From the IMG/VR virus record IMGVR_UViG_3300025769_000192, positions 1 through 49,725 of that record: a stretch of DNA of 49,725 nucleotides. One strand, 5' to 3'. Position numbers and translations under genes: made by a program. Positions 8,335 to 13,968 of the stretch are shown one piece after another. The DNA is from a virus. Under the pieces are notes generated by a model, which saw only the letters and a program-made list of their open reading frames with translations, had not been told where the DNA came from and searched no databases. Every line of letters starts with the position of its first letter. Within the stretch, counting starts at the first letter, position 1.

Positions 8335-8982
8335 ATGAAATCATTTGTTATAACAATTCAATCAAACCCCAAGTCCGTAGAGGCCGCGTCTCGTTGTATA
8401 AAGTCGATGCCCGAACACAACGTACAGATGTTCGATGCGATTACACCAAACGACAATCCCGAAAAATTGTTCGAAGAAAAGGGTATCAACCCCGAAGGCT
8501 TCATTGAAAAATATTCTTATCTTGAGTCGTGTATGTCTGCCTTTCTTTCTCACCATACTTTATGGGAGAAGTGCGTAGAAGATAATCAAGAATACCAAAT
8601 CTTCGAACATGATGCGGTAGCGGTAAATAATATCCCCTTGTTCATTAACTATGATAAAGTAATCTCTTTGGGTCAACCTAGTTATGGAAAGTATAACACA
8701 CCAATGCACATCGGTGCTGGACCACTTGTTTCTAAAAGATATTTTCCAGGCGCCCATGCATACAGACTAAAACCTGCTGGTGCGAAGATTCTCATTGAAA
8801 CTGCAAAGACCAAAGGTGGACCAACAGACGTTTATCTTAACCTGATACATTTTCCTTGGTTAGAAGAGTACTACCCCTGGCCTGTAGCAGCAAAGGATTA
8901 TTTCACAACCATCCAAAAAACCGAAGGTTGTTTAGCGAAACATAACTGGAAAGGTGGTCAGAATTATGAAATCGTTCGATAA
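8335..8982 (+). CDS. Glycosyltransferase family 25-like protein
   Basis: The 215-aa product begins MKSFVITIQSNPKSVEAASRCIKS and has MSAFLSHHTLWEKCVED followed by YQIFEHDAVAVN. This follows the GT25 (LPS galactosyltransferase) layout, where a cLSHxxLW helix precedes an acidic ExD site. A PGAHAYRLKPAGAKILIE segment also matches that family. It would add a sugar to a glycan acceptor. Its end overlaps the next gene by 17 bases. Confidence 0.62.
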   Translation: MKSFVITIQSNPKSVEAASRCIKSMPEHNVQMFDAITPNDNPEKLFEEKGINPEGFIEKYSYLESCMSAFLSHHTLWEKCVEDNQEYQIFEHDAVAVNNIPLFINYDKVISLGQPSYGKYNTPMHIGAGPLVSKRYFPGAHAYRLKPAGAKILIETAKTKGGPTDVYLNLIHFPWLEEYYPWPVAAKDYFTTIQKTEGCLAKHNWKGGQNYEIVR

Positions 8983-9631
8983 GTGTTTCGTTACTGGATG
9001 TGACCAAAACACTGAATGGATGCTTCCGTGGTTCATGAAGAACTACCTGAAACACAATACGACTCCTATAGTGTTTGCTGACTTTGGTGTCAGCGATGCG
9101 ACTCGTTCTTGGGCATATCAGATTGGTGGTTTTGCTGAAATGTTCCAAGTTGATAAACAGAGAACTGGTGGATGGTTCTATAAACCTCAAGCATTGAGAA
9201 AAACAGACGGAAAGTATGTTTGTTGGTTAGATACTGATATTCATATTCTTGGTGATATGTCTGGAATCTTCGATCATTTCGAACCTAACAAATTAGCTAT
9301 GGTGGAAGATGTTGGTTGGACAAAACGAAGAGGAGAAACATGGCATAACTCTGGTGTTGTAGGAATAATTAATAAACCAAACATCTTGACAAAGTGGGAA
9401 CAACAGTGTAAAATAAACCCTTCAGTTGGAGATCAAGAAGTTCTTCATGAAATGGTTAGAGCTAGTCCTTTAACGAGAATGACAAACATCACTTCTTTAC
9501 CTAATATATACAATTGGATGCGTCTCCAAATATTAGATGGGAATGACAACCCAAATAAGTTGGCTATGCATTGGACGGGATTTAAAGGAAAAGAACAGAT
9601 TAGGAAAATAATGTACCATGAAAAAAAATGA
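8966..9631 (+). CDS. Probable glycosyltransferase
   Basis: The ATG at 8966 is preferred to the GTG at 8954 because AAGGTGG precedes it at a workable distance, giving 221 aa. The start MKSFDKCFVTGCDQNTEW is followed by GGWFYKPQALRKTDGKYVCWLDTDIHILGD, a clear DxD site after a Lys-Pro-containing helix, then an HNSGVVGIINKPN segment. This is the GT-A layout of the cluster but more diverged. The acceptor is unknown. Confidence 0.6.
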   Translation: MKSFDKCFVTGCDQNTEWMLPWFMKNYLKHNTTPIVFADFGVSDATRSWAYQIGGFAEMFQVDKQRTGGWFYKPQALRKTDGKYVCWLDTDIHILGDMSGIFDHFEPNKLAMVEDVGWTKRRGETWHNSGVVGIINKPNILTKWEQQCKINPSVGDQEVLHEMVRASPLTRMTNITSLPNIYNWMRLQILDGNDNPNKLAMHWTGFKGKEQIRKIMYHEKK

Positions 9632-10409
9632 TGTTGTTCATCTTATAGGGAATGGTGATAAGTCGGTTTTTTGGCATGATATGAATGAACCAGAAGGTGT
9701 TCGTTTAGTGTGTAATATGCCTCCGTTTCACGTCGAAGATGTATATGCAACCATAATGGTGGATTTTAAAATGATGATGGCCTTGACAGAAGGTCATGTT
9801 AATTTGGATATGTACCGTTGGGTCTTGGGTAATCGACCTAAAATATGGATGAACGATCCTAGTCAATCTTCTTTTTATTTAAAGTATGCACAAAACATTG
9901 TGGGGTTTTATTTACACGTTCCTGAATACTGCGGCCCAGTAGGCGATCCACAATCTGCTACTAACTTTAACTGCGGTCACATGGCGACTCATTTTGCAGC
10001 GACTAAGTTTAAGCCGAAAGAAATTCATATGTACGGTTTTGATACTATTATGGATTTCAATATGCGTTCGATAACAGATGTGTATCTGATGAGTGACCGT
10101 TCAAATGCAAATAATTATAGGTTGTTGAATAATTGGCGTCCAATATGGTATCATCTGTTCAAAGAGTTTGAAGGTCAAACTAAATTTATTATTCACCATG
10201 ACCATGACGAGATTAAAATTCCTCAAGGAAAAAATGTACAAATCGCAATTCATGAATCTAAAAAACAATCTAAACAGAATAAAAAAGAAGCGATAGAGGC
10301 AATGGATTCTTCACGAATTCTAACCGAAGAACAACTATCAAAACTTAATCGAAAACAAAGAAGAGTGTACGAAGCTAGACTACGAAAAGGCAAACTTAAG
10401 GCAGGTTAA
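9618..10409 (+). CDS. Putative GT42/DUF115-like protein
   Basis: A 263-aa protein starting MKKNDVVHLIGNGDKSVFW, an LIGNGxS motif as found in sialyltransferase-like (GT42) and DUF115-like proteins. FNCGHMATHFAATKFKPKEIHMYGFD is reminiscent of the CMP-binding half of such proteins. The last 50 residues are a Lys/Gln/Arg-rich tail that looks like an added extension. It is the last gene of the glycan cluster. The assignment rests on short motifs, so it is tentative. Confidence 0.45.
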   Translation: MKKNDVVHLIGNGDKSVFWHDMNEPEGVRLVCNMPPFHVEDVYATIMVDFKMMMALTEGHVNLDMYRWVLGNRPKIWMNDPSQSSFYLKYAQNIVGFYLHVPEYCGPVGDPQSATNFNCGHMATHFAATKFKPKEIHMYGFDTIMDFNMRSITDVYLMSDRSNANNYRLLNNWRPIWYHLFKEFEGQTKFIIHHDHDEIKIPQGKNVQIAIHESKKQSKQNKKEAIEAMDSSRILTEEQLSKLNRKQRRVYEARLRKGKLKAG

Positions 10410-10415
10410 TATATT

Positions 10416-11078
10416 ATGTTTAAACACGTAAAAATTGGTTTGGGATATGATGACCTCGAATCTGTTACAGAAGAATCTGGTCGCAGATACGCTACACCGA
10501 CTGGAACAAAATATCCGTCGATAACTACGGTTCTTAGTATTCTGTCTAAGGATTCAATCGCTCGATGGAGAAAAAGAATTGGTGAAGAGAAAGCCAATCA
10601 AATCACTTTTCGTGCATCGCAACGTGGAACAAGTGTTCACGAATTAATCGAAAAATACATAAATAACGATTCGAAATATTTGTCTGGTTATATGCCAAAC
10701 ATTGTCGCTAACTTCTTATCCGTTAAGGATATCTTAGATGAACGAATCGGAAAAGTATACGGCCAGGAACTTCCTCTTTATAGCGACCATTTACGTCTTG
10801 CTGGGCGTGTCGATTGTGTTGCTGAATTTGACGGAAAGATATCGATCATTGACTTTAAAACTTCCCGAAAACTCAAGCGCCGAGAGTACATCGAAAACTA
10901 CTTCTGTCAAGAGGCTGGATACGCTGTCATGTGGGAAGAACGAACTGGCATGCCAATTGAACAACTCGTTACTATAATCGCTGTAGACGACGAAAACCCG
11001 CAAGTATTCATAGAATCTAGAGATAAGTGGATAGGAAAACTAATCGAAACCACTGATCTATATTACCAAACGTTATAA
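10416..11078 (+). CDS. PD-(D/E)XK exonuclease (MGME1/Cas4/RecB-like)
   Basis: The 220-aa product has YPSITTVLS near the N-terminus, RGTSVHELIEKY with His75, LAGRVDCVAEFDGKISIIDFKTS containing Asp133, Asp146 and Lys148, and QEAGYAVMW (Q-x3-Y, residues 165-169). These are the motifs of RecB-family PD-(D/E)XK exonucleases. T4-like marine phages commonly carry this enzyme, which may process recombination or replication ends or degrade host DNA. A terminator-like hairpin follows within 25 bases. Confidence 0.85.
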   Translation: MFKHVKIGLGYDDLESVTEESGRRYATPTGTKYPSITTVLSILSKDSIARWRKRIGEEKANQITFRASQRGTSVHELIEKYINNDSKYLSGYMPNIVANFLSVKDILDERIGKVYGQELPLYSDHLRLAGRVDCVAEFDGKISIIDFKTSRKLKRREYIENYFCQEAGYAVMWEERTGMPIEQLVTIIAVDDENPQVFIESRDKWIGKLIETTDLYYQTL

Positions 11079-11098
11079 TCTTATAACAAAACAGTCTA

Positions 11099-11127
11099 AA
11101 AAAGGTGTTGACAAAACACCCTTTTCT
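11099..11127 (+). terminator. Probable rho-independent terminator after the exonuclease gene
   Basis: The stem GGTGTT/AACACC (11104-11109 / 11115-11120) encloses a 5-nt loop, is preceded by A6 and followed by CTTTTCTT. The stem is short but the flanking A and T tracts are typical. The same bases contain TTGACA, so a promoter and the terminator may overlap. Confidence 0.5.
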
Positions 11128-11136
11128 TGAGATCAT
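11108..11136 (+). promoter_or_regulatory. sigma70-like promoter candidate for the restriction-like nuclease
   Basis: TTGACA (11108-11113), a 17-bp spacer, then GATCAT (11131-11136). The -35 is consensus and the -10 matches 4 of 6. The 13-mer GGTGTTGACAAAA is shared with the perfect promoter near 15099. The ATG of the next gene lies about 28 bases downstream. Confidence 0.45.
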
Positions 11137-11163
11137 TACCTTGTAATTAAGGAGATGTGATTG

Positions 11164-11667
11164 ATGAGTTTTCAAATTAAAGACAACGTTTTGAATGGTG
11201 TTAAAAGTGACCTGAAAAAGCTGCTTTCTTTCTATGATGAGGTTGGACTGAGAAAGAGTAATAAACAGTTATCCGAGGATATTTCTGGATTGTTTGAAAA
11301 CAACATCGAGAAGTTGGTTGAGGGTGCAGTTGCCCCGAAGTTGGATAGTGAACCGGACATTCGATTTCATGGTGAACCAATCGAGATAAAAACGACTAAT
11401 GGTCATAACTGGAGAGGCGGTACCTTTTCAAAAAGACCAGGATATTATGTTTTTGTGAGTTGGGAAATTGTCGATGGTGAACCTAAATTTTTCGTGGCTG
11501 GCACACCATTATTAGAATCTGACTGGAAAGGTGGCGGCGAAAATTACTATGCTACCCATTATGGTAAAAAAGAACTTGTTGATAATCAAAGAGTTACATA
11601 CTTTAGTGGTGACCTGATTGTCAATCAGGGCAAGAAAAGACGGACCATTAAAGTCGAATATTCGTGA
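11164..11667 (+). CDS. Restriction-endonuclease-like PD-(D/E)XK nuclease
   Basis: ATG 11164 is chosen because AAGGAG (11149-11154) lies 9 nt upstream; the product is 167 aa. EPDIRFHGEPIEIKTT gives Pro64-Asp65 ... Glu74-Ile-Lys76, a textbook PD-(D/E)XK active site with an extra upstream basic helix. The rest (THNWRGG-like loop, PGYYVFVSW strand) resembles small type II restriction enzymes. No methyltransferase with DNA-modification motifs lies beside it, so it may attack host DNA, or the phage DNA may be protected in another way. It is a single-gene unit with its own promoter. Confidence 0.62.
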   Translation: MSFQIKDNVLNGVKSDLKKLLSFYDEVGLRKSNKQLSEDISGLFENNIEKLVEGAVAPKLDSEPDIRFHGEPIEIKTTNGHNWRGGTFSKRPGYYVFVSWEIVDGEPKFFVAGTPLLESDWKGGGENYYATHYGKKELVDNQRVTYFSGDLIVNQGKKRRTIKVEYS

Positions 11668-11673
11668 AAAAGC

Positions 11674-11690
11674 GGAATATAACGTATTCC
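11674..11690. promoter_or_regulatory. 17-bp palindrome, copy 1 (possible operator)
   Basis: GGAATATAACGTATTCC has perfect GGAATA/TATTCC arms and is followed by AAAATTTC. It lies just after the nuclease stop codon and 20 bp upstream of the -35 of the promoter at 11711. A near-identical copy sits at 12534-12550, 10 bp upstream of the -35 of the other promoter. Confidence 0.5.
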
Positions 11691-11710
11691 AAAATTTCAT
11701 CAAAAAACGC

Positions 11711-11739
11711 TTGCAATTTACCGCAATAACTGAGATAAT
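11711..11739 (+). promoter_or_regulatory. sigma70-like promoter
   Basis: TTGCAA (11711-11716), a 17-bp spacer and GATAAT (11734-11739). The sequence from the -10 onward, ATAATATG-n-TTTTAA-n-CAATGAGA, is repeated almost exactly at the promoter near 12584. Transcription should begin near 11746, giving a leader of about 20 nt for the gene at 11768. Confidence 0.65.
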
Positions 11740-11767
11740 ATGTTTTTAATCAATGAGAGGTCGAACT

Positions 11768-12145
11768 ATGTCTTACTTAATCCACCAGTTTCATCTGTCA
11801 GAAGACGCTAGAGACCACTTGAATAAAGTTGGTTGGGGCGGTGATTTCGGTGATTTTCCCGAGATCGCAATCCAGCGTGATGTCAAGTTCTCGGGTGGTT
11901 CAGAGAACTATGAACCTTGGATGGAAGAGCACTTCGAATCGGTTGCTCGTGTAACTGGTGTTGATACCCTCGAAGATGTGTTTCATGTTGGTAATGGATA
12001 TGGTCCTGAAGGGTCTTGCATTCAGAAGTTCACCCGAATGCATTCGGTTTCTGTGGGTGATATCATTGTCAACGAGAAGTGTGGTACTGCATGGATGGTT
12101 GATGGCCAGGGTTGGTCTAACGTTGATTTTGGGAGGATGTTCTAA
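11768..12145 (+). CDS. Hypothetical acidic protein (125 aa)
   Basis: The start at ATG 11768 is preferred to ATG 11753 because GAGAGG stands 8 nt before it. The protein starts MSYLIHQFHLSEDARDHLNKVGW, is acidic with many Gly and aromatic residues, and contains MHSVSVGDIIVNEKCGTAWMVDGQGW near the C-terminus. A 'MHSVSVGDIV' phrase recurs in small phage accessory proteins, but no function is known. It is the first gene of a three-gene operon and ends in a TAATG overlap. Confidence 0.6.
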   Translation: MSYLIHQFHLSEDARDHLNKVGWGGDFGDFPEIAIQRDVKFSGGSENYEPWMEEHFESVARVTGVDTLEDVFHVGNGYGPEGSCIQKFTRMHSVSVGDIIVNEKCGTAWMVDGQGWSNVDFGRMF

Positions 12146-12330
12146 TGGAAAGAAATAAATTAAATCATGAGGTAGGTTCTGTGTATATTCCTGAAGATAG
12201 ACGCCGTAAGGATAACATTCGTTTTGAAGGTAACGACTTTGATGAGTCCTTTATGGAAGGTGTTATAGGTTCTTGTCTTGGTTCTATGGTTATCTTTGGC
12301 GTGTTACTTGCAATTGTGGTGATGTTATGA
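12145..12330 (+). CDS. Small membrane protein (61 aa)
   Basis: It starts in a TAATG overlap with the upstream gene. The first 38 residues are charged and soluble (YIPEDRRRKDN). The last 22, running GSCLGSMVIFGVLLAIVVML, form one clear C-terminal membrane segment. It looks like a tail-anchored inner-membrane protein with the N-terminus in the cytoplasm. It may act in host-membrane takeover or exclusion, but this is not shown. Its TGA overlaps the next start. Confidence 0.6.
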   Translation: MERNKLNHEVGSVYIPEDRRRKDNIRFEGNDFDESFMEGVIGSCLGSMVIFGVLLAIVVML

Positions 12331-12542
12331 GAGTGCGCCAGGAAGTCACTGTGTGGGATAAGACGGACTATCGAGTACCCGCACACATATACCTCACTTC
12401 AGGAACAACTCTCCTTGGCTACGTGCCAGAAGGTTCCTCAGAGGCGATTATCTTTGCACACCCTAAGAAACAATGGTCTGTGGCGAGACGTAAATTTCGA
12501 GACCTCACCAAGGCAGAAATTAAAGGAATATCTGGAATATAA
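12327..12542 (+). CDS. Hypothetical basic protein (71 aa)
   Basis: The ATG at 12327 overlaps the upstream stop as ATGA; longer in-frame starts would run through the membrane-protein gene. The 71-aa product starts MRVRQEVTVWDKTDYRVPAH and is basic at its C-terminal half (KKQWSVARRKFRDLTKAEIK). Its stop lies inside the second copy of the 17-bp palindrome. No family is recognised. Confidence 0.5.
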   Translation: MRVRQEVTVWDKTDYRVPAHIYLTSGTTLLGYVPEGSSEAIIFAHPKKQWSVARRKFRDLTKAEIKGISGI

Positions 12543-12550
12543 TGTATTCC
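12534..12550. promoter_or_regulatory. 17-bp palindrome, copy 2 (possible operator)
   Basis: GGAATATAATGTATTCC differs from copy 1 (11674) in a single loop base and is also followed by AAAATTTC. It lies 10 bp upstream of TTGTAT, against 20 bp in copy 1, so the two differ by one helical turn. It overlaps the stop codon of the gene at 12327. Confidence 0.5.
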
Positions 12551-12560
12551 AAAATTTCTC

Positions 12561-12589
12561 TTGTATTTTTTCAAAAAGTATGCAATAAT
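12561..12589 (+). promoter_or_regulatory. sigma70-like promoter, extended -10
   Basis: TTGTAT (12561-12566), a 17-bp spacer and AATAAT (12584-12589) preceded by TGC, an extended -10. The initial transcribed region copies the promoter at 11711 (TTTTAA-n-CAATGAGA). No good gene follows closely; the transcript would enter the structured stretch 12597-12959 and then tRNA-Thr. Confidence 0.62.
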
Positions 12590-12596
12590 ATGATTT

Positions 12597-12740
12597 TAAA
12601 CAATGAGAAAACGGAGAGATTAGATACCAACTGAATCGAGATAGAAACCAACTGAATGCTACTGGAGTCTACGGACTAGAAAATAACTGAAAGCAACTGG
12701 AACTCGAACTGGAATCTCTCCGCCCCACGTTAAAAGGAAT
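12597..12740 (+). ncRNA. Candidate structured non-coding RNA with ACTGRA repeats
   Basis: Just after the predicted start site, CGGAGAGATT (12612-12621) and AATCTCTCCG (12713-12722) form a perfect 10-bp stem. It closes a 91-nt interior holding six copies of ACTGAA or ACTGGA (12630, 12651, 12661, 12686, 12696, 12708). The interior has no useful reading frame: the first ATG at 12603 gives only a six-residue peptide. A long-range closed loop with repeated hexamers suggests an RNA that binds a protein, or a leader element for the tRNA transcript. The 3' end is a guess. Confidence 0.35.
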
Positions 12741-12742
12741 CA

Positions 12743-12859
12743 ATGTGTTTAGAGTGTCATAAAAATATTTCTTTGGGGGTGGTTCCCCTTTGCGGGGAGG
12801 GTAATGCCTCCCCCATATACATTTTGTGGAAAGACGGTTATATGTTTCTATCTTACTAA
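12743..12859 (+). CDS. Possible 38-aa cysteine-containing peptide
   Basis: ATG 12743 follows AAAGGAATCA and an open frame runs to TAA 12857-12859. The peptide has CLEC at residues 2-5 and a third Cys at 17, and ends WKDGYMFLSY. It spans a GC-rich hairpin region that might instead be purely structural RNA. Coding is uncertain; the ribosome-binding spacing is short. Confidence 0.25.
   Translation: MCLECHKNISLGVVPLCGEGNASPIYILWKDGYMFLSY
12775..12813 (+). other. GC-rich competing hairpins (attenuator-like)
   Basis: GGGGAGG (12794-12800) and CCTCCCC (12807-12813) form a 7-bp stem. TCCCC (12784-12788) could instead pair with GGGGA (12794-12798), and GGGG (12775-12779) with CCCC (12785-12788). These are mutually exclusive folds in an otherwise AT-rich genome. 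No U-tract follows, so this is not a plain terminator. Confidence 0.4.
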
Positions 12860-12869
12860 TGAATCGTCA

Positions 12870-12913
12870 AATATAGTGCGGGGCGGTAGAGGATACTGAG
12901 GGGCAACTATATT
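12870..12913 (+). other. Stem-loop upstream of tRNA-Thr
   Basis: AATATAGT (12870-12877) pairs perfectly with ACTATATT (12906-12913), and GC/GC extends the stem past one bulged A. The loop is G-rich (GGGGCGG ... GAGGGG). It lies about 45 nt before tRNA-Thr on the same predicted transcript. No named RNA family is recognised. Confidence 0.4.
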
Positions 12914-12959
12914 ACTTTTAATTTCGGAATAGATATACATGAAAAAAATTAACAATTTA

Positions 12960-13034
12960 GCCGCCAAAGCATAAGTGGCGATGCAGGGGTCTTGTAAACC
13001 TCAGAACCAAGTTCGACTCTTGGTGGCGGCACCA
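12960..13034 (+). tRNA. tRNA-Thr (anticodon UGU)
   Basis: The acceptor GCCGCCA pairs with TGGCGGC (13024-13030), followed by A and an encoded CCA (13032-13034). The D-stem is GCAT/ATGC and the anticodon stem GGGGT/ACCTC (one G-U) around CTTGTAA gives anticodon TGT. The T-arm is CCAAG-TTCGACT-CTTGG. All arms are intact, so it should be functional. It is preceded by a structured leader and directly followed by a GTTATT/AATAAC hairpin. Confidence 0.93.
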
Positions 13035-13050
13035 GTTATTCCCTAATAAC
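13035..13050 (+). other. Hairpin directly after tRNA-Thr
   Basis: GTTATT-CCCT-AATAAC is a perfect 6-bp stem with a 4-nt loop beginning at the base after the encoded CCA. There is no U-tract, so it may guide 3' processing rather than end transcription. Confidence 0.4.
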
Positions 13051-13064
13051 AAGAGAACGAGAAA

Positions 13065-13229
13065 ATGTTGATTCCAAAAGAGATTAATGGTCAGTGGTTT
13101 CTGGGTGATCAACCAATAGGTGAACCACAAATTGTTAGTGATGAAGAAAAAGAACAATATATTCAATCTCAACTTGGAAGGGTGGGTTCGAATCCAGCCA
13201 CTTCCACCAATGACTTACCAAGGATGTAA
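13065..13229 (+). CDS. Possible 54-aa ORF whose 3' end runs through a tRNA remnant
   Basis: An open frame from ATG 13065 to TAA 13227-13229. The first 37 residues (MLIPKEINGQWFLGDQP..., then acidic DEEKEQYIQSQ) look like a real small protein. The next residues, GRVGSNPATST, are simply the translation of the tRNA-like fragment at 13176-13209. The natural C-terminus may therefore have been replaced. Function is unknown. Confidence 0.4.
   Translation: MLIPKEINGQWFLGDQPIGEPQIVSDEEKEQYIQSQLGRVGSNPATSTNDLPRM
13176..13209 (+). pseudogene. Collapsed tRNA-Ser-like gene (acceptor-T-arm minihelix with CCA)
   Basis: GGAAG is followed directly by a T-arm (loop TTCGAAT, 13187-13193) and then CACTTCC-A-CCA. 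The 3' half matches the end of proteobacterial tRNA-Ser types that start GGAAGTG. The D-arm, anticodon arm and variable arm are missing, leaving 34 nt that still fold as an acceptor/T-stem minihelix with one mismatch and one bulge. It reads as an internal-deletion remnant, although a retained minihelix function cannot be excluded. Confidence 0.6.
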
Positions 13230-13234
13230 AAAAA

Positions 13235-13480
13235 ATGTTTAATAGAATTTACAAAATTGAAGAGTATTTTGAAGGACAAATCTATGACTCCGCTGTACAA
13301 ATGGTTGAAGAACTATTTGAGTGTGATGTTCCAGATTTGACCAGAGAACAGATTGATATGTTGGAAGAATGGGTTGCGAATAACGAGTACAGTGTAATGT
13401 GTTCGGGTTTTAATCAGGTGATTCATTGGTGGGAAGATGCCAACATGACTGATGATTTATGGGATGATGAGGAAGAATAA
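13235..13480 (+). CDS. Small acidic protein (81 aa)
   Basis: The product starts MFNRIYKIEEYFEGQIYDSAVQMVEELF and ends in WEDANMTDDLWDDEEE, strongly acidic throughout. Such acidic peptides in T4-like phages are sometimes DNA mimics or regulators of host enzymes, but nothing here proves that. It lies between the tRNA remnant and tRNA-Pro, starting 5 nt after the preceding small ORF. Confidence 0.6.
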   Translation: MFNRIYKIEEYFEGQIYDSAVQMVEELFECDVPDLTREQIDMLEEWVANNEYSVMCSGFNQVIHWWEDANMTDDLWDDEEE

Positions 13481-13481
13481 T

Positions 13482-13558
13482 CGGGGTATAGCGCAGTCTG
13501 GTAGCGCGCCTGCTTTGGGAGCAGGATGTCGGGAGTTCGAATCTCTCTACCCCGACCA
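13482..13558 (+). tRNA. tRNA-Pro (anticodon UGG)
   Basis: The acceptor CGGGGTA pairs with TACCCCG, then A and encoded CCA (13556-13558). The D-arm is GCGC ... GCGC, and the anticodon stem CCTGC/GCAGG around TTTGGGA gives anticodon TGG (13516-13518). The T-arm loop is TTCGAAT with a GGGAG/CTCTC stem (one G-U). The leading C1-G72 pair is typical of bacterial tRNA-Pro. It should be functional. Confidence 0.95.
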
Positions 13559-13579
13559 ACATTCATAATGAACTTTGAT

Positions 13580-13608
13580 TTGACATTACTAGATGCATTT
13601 GGTATACT
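13580..13608 (+). promoter_or_regulatory. Strong sigma70-like promoter upstream of the thyX operon
   Basis: TTGACA (13580-13585), a 17-bp spacer and TATACT (13603-13608), 11 of 12 consensus positions. It follows tRNA-Pro and should drive the small membrane protein, the 65-aa protein, thyX and the genes after it. Confidence 0.72.
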
Positions 13609-13655
13609 ATATCTAATGTTTTTAATTTACTTAATTTCACGGAGTACCGAACGAG

Positions 13656-13787
13656 ATGATTGAAGAATACTTAGAAATTTTCGGCGCAATATTCTTTCTG
13701 ATGGTTGCATTTTGTGGATGTATATATCCTTTTTTAATTGAGAAAGACACTTTTAATGATGGAGAATTTGATGATAACCCGAAGTGA
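13656..13787 (+). CDS. Small membrane protein (43 aa)
   Basis: ATG 13656 to TGA 13785-13787, with GGAG at 13641 and CGAG just upstream. The N-terminal part IFGAIFFLMVAFCGCIYPFLI is a single membrane segment after a short acidic start, followed by a charged acidic tail (EKDTFNDGEFDDN). It is the first gene after the strong promoter and overlaps the next gene in another frame. Confidence 0.5.
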   Translation: MIEEYLEIFGAIFFLMVAFCGCIYPFLIEKDTFNDGEFDDNPK

Positions 13788-13968
13788 TTTTAATGAGGAT
13801 GCGTTTGATACATTGTTTCGTGATGCGTTGATCGAGCAACTTGAGGATTTTAAGTCAACTATGGACGAAGATAGTATTGCTGATTCTAAAATAGTCGAAG
13901 CATTGAGGCGTGTAATTGCGTATAACAGTGTGCCAGGAACTTATGAGGATGGAAAATATGACCTGTGA
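13771..13968 (+). CDS. Hypothetical acidic protein (65 aa)
   Basis: ATG 13771 is chosen over earlier in-frame starts because GGAGA lies 5 nt before it. The product starts MITRSDFNEDAFDTLFRDALIEQLEDF and is mostly helical and acidic, with EALRRVIAYNS near the end. It overlaps thyX by 11 bases. No family is recognised. Confidence 0.5.
   Translation: MITRSDFNEDAFDTLFRDALIEQLEDFKSTMDEDSIADSKIVEALRRVIAYNSVPGTYEDGKYDL

Noticed and set aside
11674-11690. Palindromes as rho-independent terminators
   Set aside because: The stems are only 6 bp and A/T-rich and no T-run follows; both copies stand just before promoters. A terminator role is kept only as a weak alternative.
12612-12722. CsrA-sponge type RNA because of repeated GGA
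   Set aside because: Only two or three sites fit A-N-GGA; most repeats are ACTGAA or ACTGGA, without the required A. The repeat is real but CsrA binding is not supported.
12957-13172. 71-aa minus-strand ORF over tRNA-Thr
   Set aside because: It reads antisense through an intact tRNA and a plausible plus-strand ORF, and has no start site signals.
13176-13209. tRNA 3' end as a phage integration site (attP)
   Set aside because: tRNA 3' fragments are often att sites, but no integrase is in view and T4-like phages are lytic. The presence of the acceptor 5' strand beside the T-arm fits an internal deletion better.
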